A stretch of DNA of 51,365 nt from positions 1 to 51,365 of the forward strand of contig CASFJQ010000016.1 of NCBI GenBank assembly GCA_949295065.1, in the 5' to 3' direction. The position numbers were made by a program, and so were the translations under genes. Shown here one piece after another: positions 9,912-16,767 of the stretch. The DNA is from an uncultured Parabacteroides sp. Lineage in GTDB: Bacteria > Bacteroidota > Bacteroidia > Bacteroidales > Tannerellaceae. The notes below the pieces were generated by a model. It was given only the letters and a program-made list of their open reading frames with translations. It was not told the DNA's origin and ran no database searches. Every line of letters begins with the position of its first letter. Position 1 is the first letter of the stretch.

Positions 9912-11101
9912 AACGTAGATTTTGCTTTAATGTAAGTTTCCATATCTTTGTCTCCTCGTCCCGAAACTGTTAGAACAACAACGTCATCAGCCTTAAAGTT
10001 TATCTTCTCCAACGCTGCCAGAGCATGTGAACTTTCGAGTGCGGGAATTATGCCTTCAGTTCTTGTCAGTTCGAATGCAGCCTTCAGAGCTTCATCATCG
10101 TTTATGGCAAGCACTTTTGCCCTCATAGAAGCTGAAAGGTTTGCGTGCATCGGGCCGATACCAGGATAATCCAGACCTGCGGAAATTGAATAAGGTTCTT
10201 CAATCTGTCCGTCCTCGTTCTGTATCACCAGCGTTTTTGCACCGTGGATAACTCCTTTCTTGCCGAGATGAATTGTCGCTGCGCTTTTCCCGGTTGTAAT
10301 TCCCAGTCCGCCAGCTTCGGCAAGAACAATTTTGACACGTTCGTCGTCCAGATAGTGGTAAATAGTTCCGGCAGCATTGCTTCCCCCGCCAACGCAGGCA
10401 ATGAGATAATCGGGATAATCGCGTCCTTCTTTTTCCATCAATTGCTTTTTTATTTCCTCGCTGATAACGGACTGAAGACGTGCCACCATATCAGGATAGG
10501 GATGAGGACCGACAGTGGAACCAATAATATAATATGTGTCCGATGGATGACAGCACCAGTCTCTGATGGCTTCGTTTGTTGCGTCTTTCAGTGTCATATT
10601 GCCCGAAGTTACCGGAACTACTTTTGCACCGAGCATTTCCATTTTCTGCACATTCGGCATTTGTCGTTCCACATCTGTTTTTCCCATATACACAACACAT
10701 TCCATATCCATCAGAGCGCAAACGGTTGCTGTTGCAACACCGTGCTGTCCGGCTCCGGTTTCGGCAATTATTCTTTTCTTGCCCATTCTTCGTGCCAGCA
10801 GAATCTGTCCGATAGTGTTGTTTATCTTGTGAGCGCCGGTATGGTTGAGGTCTTCACGCTTCAGATAAATGCGGCATCCATATTTTCTGCTCAATCTTTT
10901 TGCCAGATAAAGAGGAGAAGGGCGGCCCACATAATCTCTCAGAAGTTGCTCATATTCTTTCTTGAAATCATCACTCTGCAGCACTGTGAGATATGTATGC
11001 TGCAATTCATCAACACAGCGGTGGAGTATTTCTGGAATATAAGCTCCGCCGAATTCACCATAGAAACCGTTTTCGTCAACTTGATAAGTTTTCATATCCA
11101 T
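9908..11101 (-). CDS. trpB: Tryptophan synthase beta chain
   Basis: PLP-dependent condensation of indole with serine. The 397 residues are of the short TrpB1 type. Motifs: [12 protein letters not shown] at the N-terminus, [15 protein letters not shown] with the PLP lysine, [25 protein letters not shown] for the PLP phosphate, [14 protein letters not shown], and VSGRGDKDM at the end. It is the first structural gene of the operon; a start two codons later is equally plausible. Its 5' region carries a regulatory leader with a Trp-rich peptide and terminator. Confidence 0.97.
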   Translation of the reverse strand: MDMKTYQVDENGFYGEFGGAYIPEILHRCVDELQHTYLTVLQSDDFKKEYEQLLRDYVGRPSPLYLAKRLSRKYGCRIYLKREDLNHTGAHKINNTIGQILLARRMGKKRIIAETGAGQHGVATATVCALMDMECVVYMGKTDVERQMPNVQKMEMLGAKVVPVTSGNMTLKDATNEAIRDWCCHPSDTYYIIGSTVGPHPYPDMVARLQSVISEEIKKQLMEKEGRDYPDYLIACVGGGSNAAGTIYHYLDDERVKIVLAEAGGLGITTGKSAATIHLGKKGVIHGAKTLVIQNEDGQIEEPYSISAGLDYPGIGPMHANLSASMRAKVLAINDDEALKAAFELTRTEGIIPALESSHALAALEKINFKADDVVVLTVSGRGDKDMETYIKAKSTL

Positions 11102-11165
11102 CGTATATTATTTTTTATATTAATTCTTTCCCTTAAAATCCATAGATTACCATTTAATCTTAAAA

Positions 11166-11249
11166 CTAAGCCTTAGTTTTTAAGAATTAAGCTTTAGTTT
11201 TTATAAACTAAGATTCAGATTTTATAATCTAAGCCTTAGTTTTAAGATT
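11166..11249. repeat. Four tandem 21-base palindromic repeats in the trp leader
   Basis: Four units begin at 11166, 11187, 11208 and 11229, an exact 21-base period (about two helical turns). Each contains a version of CTAAGCCTTAG, itself a palindrome; units 1 and 4 carry it exactly, units 2 and 3 are degenerate (TTAAGCTTTAG, CTAAGATTCAG). Each is followed by a T-rich tail. They lie between the attenuator and the trpB start. They could be an operator array or, in the RNA, a row of small hairpins. Confidence 0.8.
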
Positions 11250-11319
11250 AGAATTAACCTTTATAACTTGTTTTTATATCTTTGGTGATGATATATTTCC
11301 TGAATATTTTCTTGGATTT

Positions 11320-11367
11320 GTGTAAAAAAGAAAAGCGGTCCGCCGCAAGTGCGACAGACCGCTTTTT
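11320..11367 (-). terminator. trp leader terminator (attenuator)
   Basis: On the minus strand AAAAGCGGTC (11367-11358) pairs perfectly with GACCGCTTTT (11340-11331), with a short inner CGC/GCG pairing, followed by a run of Us. It lies 60-70 bases downstream of the leader peptide stop and 230 bases upstream of trpB, the position of an attenuator. I could not derive an unambiguous antiterminator by eye; a 5-base alternative pairing exists between CGGTC in the leader (11438-11434) and GACCG of the 3' arm. Confidence 0.85.
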
Positions 11368-11429
11368 GTATAATCTAAAAATTCAGGAATTCAATCAATC
11401 TTCGTATATACATAAGTGTCTTCGTCTCT

Positions 11430-11492
11430 TACGACCGTTCGGGTTGTATGAGGCGCCACCACCAAAATGTATTTACGATAAATGTTGTCATT
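11430..11492 (-). CDS. trpL: trp operon leader peptide with three consecutive Trp codons
   Basis: A 20-codon ORF too short for ordinary gene calling: ATG at 11492, stop TAA at 11432-11430. The peptide begins MTTFIVNTF, continues WWW at codons 10-12 (TGG TGG TGG at 11465-11457), then RLIQPERS. It starts about 35 bases after the predicted transcription start and is followed by an intrinsic terminator. Ribosome stalling at the Trp codons when charged tRNA-Trp is scarce would be the classical way to relieve termination. No strong Shine-Dalgarno is visible, as usual in Bacteroidetes. Confidence 0.85.
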
Positions 11493-11531
11493 GTATTCTG
11501 TTATTTCGTTGTTTTCTTTTACTTCGTTGGC

Positions 11532-11562
11532 AAATGTATGGACTAAATTTTAAAATGCAAAT
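11532..11562 (-). promoter_or_regulatory. trp operon promoter
   Basis: On the minus strand TTTG (11562-11559), a 19-base spacer, then TACATTTG (11539-11532): a perfect match to the Bacteroidetes TTTG-N19-TAnnTTTG promoter. Transcription would start near 11526, just ahead of the leader peptide. Confidence 0.8.
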
Positions 11563-11567
11563 ATTTT

Positions 11568-11779
11568 GAGAGTTTTTTTAGATATTTTTTTTCGTGCGAA
11601 TAAAATCCGGTTAATACCAGCAATTATGTCTCAACTCTGCAAATAGCTGATTTGAATACCGTTTCATTTTATTTATCCAAAAGATTACGTTGTCAAGAGA
11701 TTTTAGAAACATTATTATCTATATTATTATTGTTGCAAATTGGACTAACATATTTTAAAATTATCCGAAAAATTCCAGT
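11568..11779. other. AT-rich divergent intergenic segment
   Basis: Together with the trp leader this makes a 731-base gap between trpB and the cytochrome c peroxidase gene. I see no gene or structured element in this part beyond the two divergent promoters at its edges. Confidence 0.6.
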
Positions 11780-11787
11780 ATCTTTGC
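11780..11787 (+). promoter_or_regulatory. Candidate -7 box for the cytochrome c peroxidase gene
   Basis: TATCTTTG matches TAnnTTTG, 45 bases upstream of the ATG. The upstream region is T-rich (TTTT at 11753) but lacks a clean TTTG at 19 bases. Confidence 0.45.
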
Positions 11788-11832
11788 ATACGATTGAACA
11801 CTAAAATTGATTAACAAAAACACGGAAAAAGT

Positions 11833-13194
11833 ATGAAGAATGTTATTCTCCCTGTAGGCTTGGCGCTTTTGGCAAGTGCAGTGGTAAGCTGTTCTACAAC
11901 CGAATACAAAAAGTATGAAGGGGATAAGGCAAAACAAGTTGCTTCAATTATCCGCGAAAACGGTTGTATGGACTGCCATTCTGCAAATGCTCCTGTACCT
12001 TTCTATGGCAAATTGCCTGTTATTGGCAAAGTAGTTGCAGATGATATGGTTCAGGGAACACGCTATGTGGACTTCACATCAATGCTTGAAGCATTGGAAA
12101 ATGGCGGAAAGGTTTCAGAAGTCGATTTGGCTAAGCTTGAAAACACTGCTTTGAGTGGCTCAATGCCTCCTGCTAAATTTTCTTATATGCCAAATCATTG
12201 GGGAACCAATCTTGACAATGATGAGAAAGCCGTGATTCTTGCTTGGGCGGCAGAAGAGAGAAAAGCCAACTTTAAGTCGCCGACAGTATGTGATGAATTT
12301 GCAAACGAGCCTTTGCAGCCGTTGATGGAATCTATTCCTACTGATTCAGCTAAAGTTGCTCTTGGTTTTGCTTTGTATCACGACACACGTCTTTCTGCTG
12401 ACAACACTATTTCGTGTGCAACTTGCCATGGTCTTAACACTGGTGGTGTGGACCGTAAGCAGTTCTCAGAAGGTATTGGCGGACAGTTTGGTGGCGTTAA
12501 TGCTCCAACAGTTTATAACTCAGCTTTGAACTTCGCCCAGTTCTGGGACGGACGTGCTGCTGACTTGAAAGAACAGGCTGCCGGACCTCCATTGAACCCA
12601 GTGGAAATGGGACATAAGTCGTTCGATGATATTTGTGCCGTTCTTGCTGAAGACAAAGAATTTTCTGAAATCTTCAAGAAAGTTTATCCTGATGGTTTCA
12701 CCCAGTCAAATATTACTGAGGCAATTGCCGAGTTTGAAAAGACTTTGCTTACTCCTTCACGCTTCGACAAATATTTGCGTGGCGACAAATCTGCTCTTAC
12801 TGCTGAAGAAATTGAAGGTTATGCTTTGTTCAAGAAGAATAAATGTGCAACTTGCCACGTCGGAATGAATGTCGGCGGTCAGTCTTATGACTATATGGGT
12901 ATTAAGAACAGCTATTTCGATTATCGCGGTACCGGACTTACTGATGGCGATAACGGACGTTATGCTGTGACTAAGCTCGAGAGCGACAGACATAAATTCA
13001 AGACTCCGACATTGCGCAACGTAATGATTACTTATCCTTATATGCACGATGGTTCGGTTAACAGTGTTGAGGATGCTGTACGCATTATGCACGAGTTCCA
13101 GATTGGAACAACTATATCTGATAAAGATATGACTAAGATTGTTGCTTTCCTTGGTTCATTGACCGGAGAGTATAATGATGAGGAATTGAAATAA
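11833..13194 (+). CDS. Three-heme cytochrome c peroxidase-family lipoprotein
   Basis: A periplasm-facing hydrogen peroxide reductase of the diheme CcpA/MauG superfamily with an extra N-terminal heme domain. The N-terminus is a lipoprotein signal ending SAVVSC (Cys20). Heme attachment motifs CxxCH are CMDCH at 45-49, CATCH at 194-198 and CATCH at 337-341; the second and third match the low- and high-potential hemes of the diheme peroxidase core (FALYHDTRLSADNTISCATCH; RDKSALTAEE region; TPTLRNV). Residues 30-150 match a haem-binding DUF often fused to Bacteroidetes peroxidases. 453 residues. A long hairpin terminator follows, so it is probably monocistronic. Confidence 0.92.
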   Translation: MKNVILPVGLALLASAVVSCSTTEYKKYEGDKAKQVASIIRENGCMDCHSANAPVPFYGKLPVIGKVVADDMVQGTRYVDFTSMLEALENGGKVSEVDLAKLENTALSGSMPPAKFSYMPNHWGTNLDNDEKAVILAWAAEERKANFKSPTVCDEFANEPLQPLMESIPTDSAKVALGFALYHDTRLSADNTISCATCHGLNTGGVDRKQFSEGIGGQFGGVNAPTVYNSALNFAQFWDGRAADLKEQAAGPPLNPVEMGHKSFDDICAVLAEDKEFSEIFKKVYPDGFTQSNITEAIAEFEKTLLTPSRFDKYLRGDKSALTAEEIEGYALFKKNKCATCHVGMNVGGQSYDYMGIKNSYFDYRGTGLTDGDNGRYAVTKLESDRHKFKTPTLRNVMITYPYMHDGSVNSVEDAVRIMHEFQIGTTISDKDMTKIVAFLGSLTGEYNDEELK

Positions 13195-13240
13195 TAAAAA
13201 TGCGCCTGAATAAGGAGCGTGAAAATTTCTTATATTAATG

Positions 13241-13313
13241 CAGAGACACTGAGGATACAGAACTTGACTGTGAATAGGCAAAGAATTCTGTATTTTCGGT
13301 GTCTCTGTTTTTT
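13241..13313 (+). terminator. Long-stem terminator after the peroxidase gene
   Basis: CAGAGACAC (13241-13249) pairs with GTGTCTCTG (13299-13307). The stem continues inward through GATACAGAA / TTCTGTAT with bulges, and the 3' side is followed by TTTTTTC. Confidence 0.85.
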
Positions 13314-13394
13314 CTTTGATAATTAATGACAGTTTTTGTCAACTATTATCTAAAGCCTTGTCAACTTTATTATTAACCTTATAATAATTGAAAT

Positions 13395-13856
13395 ATGATA
13401 AAATCGTCATCTCTGGTGTTTTTCCTTCTTTTTGTCCTGTCAAATATAATGTATGCCCAGGATGAGGGTTTTGCATCGTATTATCATCATCGTTTTCACG
13501 GAAAGATGACGGCAAGTGGGCGTATTCACAACAAATATGAATTAACGGCTGCACATCGCACTTATCCTTTCGGAACTTTTCTGAGAGTTACAAATCTTGA
13601 GAATATGTTGAGTGTCGTAGTCTGTGTGACAGACCGAGGACCTCATCAGCGTAGCAGGATAATTGATTTATCCGAAGCTGCTGCAAAAAAACTTGATTTT
13701 AAGTCGGATGGAGTTGTTAAAGTAAGGATTGAAGAAGTGCCTTGTGCGCTTGACCTTCGTTATTTGGACTTGATTTATCCGCCTACGCCATATTTTGATT
13801 TGGAAGCAATAAAGGTGGTTACTCCTTTAAGGTTTGGAATTGATGAGGATTATTAA
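13395..13856 (+). CDS. RlpA-like double-psi beta-barrel protein
   Basis: A short exported protein of 153 residues. The signal peptide MIKSSSLVFFLLFVLSNIMYAQ is followed directly by the RlpA core: GFASYYHHRFHGKMTASGRIH, LTAAHRTYPFGTFLRVTN, VVCVTDRGPH and RIIDLSEAAAKKLDF, with the Asp of DRG and the surface typical of the lytic-transglycosylase-type barrel. No SPOR domain is present, so recruitment to the septum must differ from E. coli RlpA or be absent. Septal peptidoglycan cleavage is inferred from family. A 25-base gap separates it from the methyltransferase, so co-transcription is likely. Confidence 0.85.
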   Translation: MIKSSSLVFFLLFVLSNIMYAQDEGFASYYHHRFHGKMTASGRIHNKYELTAAHRTYPFGTFLRVTNLENMLSVVVCVTDRGPHQRSRIIDLSEAAAKKLDFKSDGVVKVRIEEVPCALDLRYLDLIYPPTPYFDLEAIKVVTPLRFGIDEDY

Positions 13857-13881
13857 TTGGAATTACAATATATAAAAACTT

Positions 13882-14610
13882 ATGAACTATAAAGTGCTGA
13901 CAGAGGATAAAGACCCGATGGGTGCAGCCATCCGTGATTATTTCAAGAATGGGAAAGCAGGCAGACTTTCCGTTTTTTCATCTCAGTTTGACGAAGACGA
14001 AATACCTGTAAAAGATTTGTTCAGAGCATATAATGAAATGTCACCTCTTGAACAGGAAGCTTTGCAGATAGCAAAAGGCAGTATTCTGGATGTCGGAGCC
14101 GGAAGCGGATGTCATTCCATTGCTTTGAAGGAAATGGGAAAGGAGTCTTTTGCCATAGATATTTCTCCTGCTTCGGTGGCAGTTATGCGTGAAAGAGGAG
14201 TTGACGCTGCAAATATAAATTTGTTTGATTTGTCGTTTACTTCACGTTTCGACACAATTCTGATGCTTATGAACGGTTCCGGAATTATCGGACGTTTGCA
14301 GAATATTGGAGAGTTTTTCAAGCGCATCAAAACTTTGCTGAATCCCGGAGGATGTGTGTTGATGGATTCAAGCGATTTGAAATATCTGTTTGAGGATGAG
14401 GATGGCAATTTCGAGATAGACAGTACGGACAGCTATTATGGAGAAGTGGATTTTTCCATGCGCTATAAGAATATAAAAGGAGAATCATTCGACTGGCTTT
14501 ATATTGATTTCGACACACTTTCGCTTTATGCATCGCAATACGGTTTCAGGGCTGAGCTGGTGAAGAAAGGTGAGCATTATGACTATTTGGCAAAACTGGT
14601 TGAAAAATGA
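13882..14610 (+). CDS. Class I SAM-dependent methyltransferase
   Basis: A 242-residue cytosolic methyltransferase. Motif I is SILDVGAGSGCHSIALKEMG, the acidic end of strand 2 is SFAIDISPASVAV, and post-I segments are DTILMLMNGSGIIG and LLNPGGCVLMDSSDL. The substrate cannot be read; similar small-molecule methyltransferases are widely distributed. It follows the RlpA-like gene closely on the same strand and is followed by an intergenic copy of the CTTGTCAACT element. Confidence 0.85.
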   Translation: MNYKVLTEDKDPMGAAIRDYFKNGKAGRLSVFSSQFDEDEIPVKDLFRAYNEMSPLEQEALQIAKGSILDVGAGSGCHSIALKEMGKESFAIDISPASVAVMRERGVDAANINLFDLSFTSRFDTILMLMNGSGIIGRLQNIGEFFKRIKTLLNPGGCVLMDSSDLKYLFEDEDGNFEIDSTDSYYGEVDFSMRYKNIKGESFDWLYIDFDTLSLYASQYGFRAELVKKGEHYDYLAKLVEK

Positions 14611-14627
14611 TATTTGGATAAATAAGT

Positions 14628-14675
14628 CTTGTCAACTTGTTCCCTTGTCAACTGGATGCAGAACTTGCGAATCTT
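14628..14675 (+). repeat. Intergenic CTTGTCAACT element, copy A
   Basis: Boxes CTTGTCAACT at 14628-14637 and 14644-14653, followed by ACTTGCGAATCTT at 14663-14675. Same ordered boxes as the copies at 27267 and 46595. Confidence 0.55.
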
Positions 14676-14716
14676 AAATAAAATCATTATATTTACAAAA
14701 TACCAATATTTATATT

Positions 14717-16138
14717 ATGATAACCATATTACTATCTTTAGCACTATGTTTTGCCTTTACCGGATTTGTATCGGCAAACAACAATGAGGGGAAATCTGTG
14801 AAAGTTGAAGTAAATCCCTCAGTGAAATATCAGAAACTGGAAGGCTGGGGAAGTTCGCTTTGCTGGTGGGCTGCACAAGTCGGAAAATGGGAAGAATCAA
14901 AGGTGGATTCCATCGTTGACATGCTTGTTTCAGAAGACGAACTGAATATGAATATATTCAGATATAATATCGGTGGAGGCGACGATCCTTCTCATCTTGG
15001 CGGGCATATGGTGAAAGGCAAGGGCAAGAGAGCGGAAATGGAAGGATTCAAGGCTACGGAGAATAGTCCTTATGACTGGAATGCCGACCGTGGACAAAGA
15101 ATATTACTCCAAAAAATCAAAGAGAAAAGACCCGATGCCGTGTTTGAGGCTTTCTCCAATTCTGCACCTTATTGGATGACTGTAAGCGGTTGTGCCGGAG
15201 GACATAAAGATCCTCTCAAGGATAATCTTAAGCCGGAATATTATGAAGCATTCTGTAAGTATCTGATAGATGTGTGTCTGCATTTCAAAGATGAATATGG
15301 AATAGAATTCAAAACATTGGAGCCATTCAACGAACCTTATTCCAATTACTGGTATGCTGAGGGAACTCAGGAAGGTTGCCATTTCGAACTGGAAACTCAA
15401 ATCAAGATAATTCGTATTCTTTATCCTATGCTAAAATCAAGTGGAATGAATACGGTGATTTCCGCATCGGATGAAACAAACTTGAATCATTTCCTCACTG
15501 TTCAGTCGCATTATGAGAAGGCTGGAGATATATGGGAAAAAGTCGGTCAATTAAATACTCATACTTATAGTGGAACGAATGAAGAGCGTGAAGCAGTCCG
15601 CACCCTTGTAGAACGCGCCGGTAAACCTTTCTGGCAGTCGGAAACCGGACCTTCAGGAGGAAAAGACTTTGAAAGTAATCTTGGCCTTGCCCAAAAAATG
15701 TTTGATGATTTGAGAATTATGCGTCCGCAGGCTTGGCTTGACTGGCAGATAATGGAAGAAAACAATAATGAATGGTGCTTGCTGCGTGGAAACTTCGAAA
15801 CAGAGAAGTTTCATAAAGTGAAGAATTATTATGTCCGTAAGCAGGTTACAGGTTTTATAAAGCAAGGATATATATTTGTGGATACAGACAATGCTCAGAC
15901 TCTTTCAGCAGTTTCTCCATCCGGAAAAGAGCTTGTTATAGTTTATCTGAACAAATCTGATAAAGGAGAGAATGTTGATTTGGCAATAAAGGCGGCTGCT
16001 TCGTCTGATGTTTCTGTGTGGCGTACAAGTGAAGAAGAAGATTGTAAATCTCTTCCGAATATGAGAATCGATAATGGTTCATTGAGCTTTACTGCTCCTT
16101 CAAAGTCTCTGACTACTTTTGTCGTTAAACTAAAATAA
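14717..16138 (+). CDS. Glycoside hydrolase family 30 (endo-beta-1,6-galactanase-like)
   Basis: An exported retaining glycosidase of 473 residues with a signal peptide ending near FVSANNN. The TIM barrel opens with KLEGWGSSLCWWAAQVGKW, typical of the galactanase-like GH30 branch. The acid/base Glu is in EPFNEPYSNYW (Glu206) and the nucleophile in FWQSETGPSGG (Glu309). A C-terminal beta-sandwich of about 80 residues completes the fold. Specificity for beta-1,6-galactan or a related side chain is inferred from the motif only; no SusC/SusD pair lies nearby. A bidirectional terminator follows. Confidence 0.9.
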   Translation: MITILLSLALCFAFTGFVSANNNEGKSVKVEVNPSVKYQKLEGWGSSLCWWAAQVGKWEESKVDSIVDMLVSEDELNMNIFRYNIGGGDDPSHLGGHMVKGKGKRAEMEGFKATENSPYDWNADRGQRILLQKIKEKRPDAVFEAFSNSAPYWMTVSGCAGGHKDPLKDNLKPEYYEAFCKYLIDVCLHFKDEYGIEFKTLEPFNEPYSNYWYAEGTQEGCHFELETQIKIIRILYPMLKSSGMNTVISASDETNLNHFLTVQSHYEKAGDIWEKVGQLNTHTYSGTNEEREAVRTLVERAGKPFWQSETGPSGGKDFESNLGLAQKMFDDLRIMRPQAWLDWQIMEENNNEWCLLRGNFETEKFHKVKNYYVRKQVTGFIKQGYIFVDTDNAQTLSAVSPSGKELVIVYLNKSDKGENVDLAIKAAASSDVSVWRTSEEEDCKSLPNMRIDNGSLSFTAPSKSLTTFVVKLK

Positions 16139-16168
16139 AGCTTTTTCGGCTTCTGTAATAAAAGTATA

Positions 16169-16205
16169 CAAGGATTGCTGATTAAAGAATCCTTGTCAAC
16201 TTTTA
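16169..16205. terminator. Bidirectional terminator between GH30 and NUDIX genes
   Basis: CAAGGATT (16169-16176) pairs with AATCCTTG (16188-16195); the 3' side runs into a T-rich tail. The genes on either side converge. The 3' arm overlaps a CTTGTCAACT box (16192-16201). Confidence 0.7.
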
Positions 16206-16219
16206 TTTTGCTGTATTAT

Positions 16220-16726
16220 TTATTGAAATATTTGATATAAACTTTCACGTGGAATTGTATTGTCGATGGTGTTACGAGAAATACAGTCCTTTAGAGCAAA
16301 TATAGCTTCCTTTAGAATATCTTTATGGTCGAAAGCCAGATCGGGAATCTCATTTAGAGGAAACCAACGGGCTTCGGCTGCATCGTCACCACCTTTGACT
16401 TCTGTTATTTTTGTCAAGGCATAATATGCAATTGTTATTACTCTGTCTCTTGGGTCGCGATCCACTTTCGTATAAGCACCGAGTTGTTTTATAAAAACCG
16501 GATCCATATTTGTTTCTTCTTTCAATTCTCTAAGAGCTCCTGTTTCGGCATCTTCATCCATATTAAGGAATCCGCCGGGAAAAGCCCAGCATCCTTTGTA
16601 TGGTTTAGATTTACGCTGTATAAGAAGGACAGAAAGAGAATTTTCTTTTTCATCATAACCGAATACAACGCAATCAGTAGTTACTGAAGGGCGTGGATAT
16701 TTATAGCAGTATTTATTATCTTCCAT
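16220..16726 (-). CDS. NUDIX hydrolase
   Basis: Hydrolyses nucleoside diphosphate-linked compounds with Mg2+. The 168-residue protein has the Nudix box G-x5-E-x7-RELKEETNM within GGFLNMDEDAETGALREL (box Gly replaced by Asn after EET), and a preceding KGCWAFPGGF. There is no winged-helix domain, so it is not an NrtR-type regulator. The N-terminus (YPRPSVTTDCVVFGYDE) resembles ADP-ribose pyrophosphatase-like members. It is the last gene of a probable recJ-recQ-nudix unit, 41 bases after recQ. Confidence 0.9.
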   Translation of the reverse strand: MEDNKYCYKYPRPSVTTDCVVFGYDEKENSLSVLLIQRKSKPYKGCWAFPGGFLNMDEDAETGALRELKEETNMDPVFIKQLGAYTKVDRDPRDRVITIAYYALTKITEVKGGDDAAEARWFPLNEIPDLAFDHKDILKEAIFALKDCISRNTIDNTIPRESLYQIFQ

Positions 16727-16767
16727 ATATCGTTAGTTTACATCTTGTCAGTTTGTTCTTTTTTCAA

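Noticed and set aside
10244-11176. A 310-codon plus-strand frame opposite trpB
   Set aside because: Long, but antisense to a perfectly conserved TrpB and rich in Cys, His and Phe as expected of an antisense shadow.
11166-11249. A TrpR-type operator in the trp leader
   Set aside because: The repeat core CTAAGCCTTAG does not match the CTAGTTAACTAG pattern of TrpR sites, and TrpR is not expected in Bacteroidetes.
11282-11569. A 95-codon plus-strand frame opposite the trp leader
   Set aside because: It is antisense to the leader peptide, terminator and promoter, which explain the sequence better.
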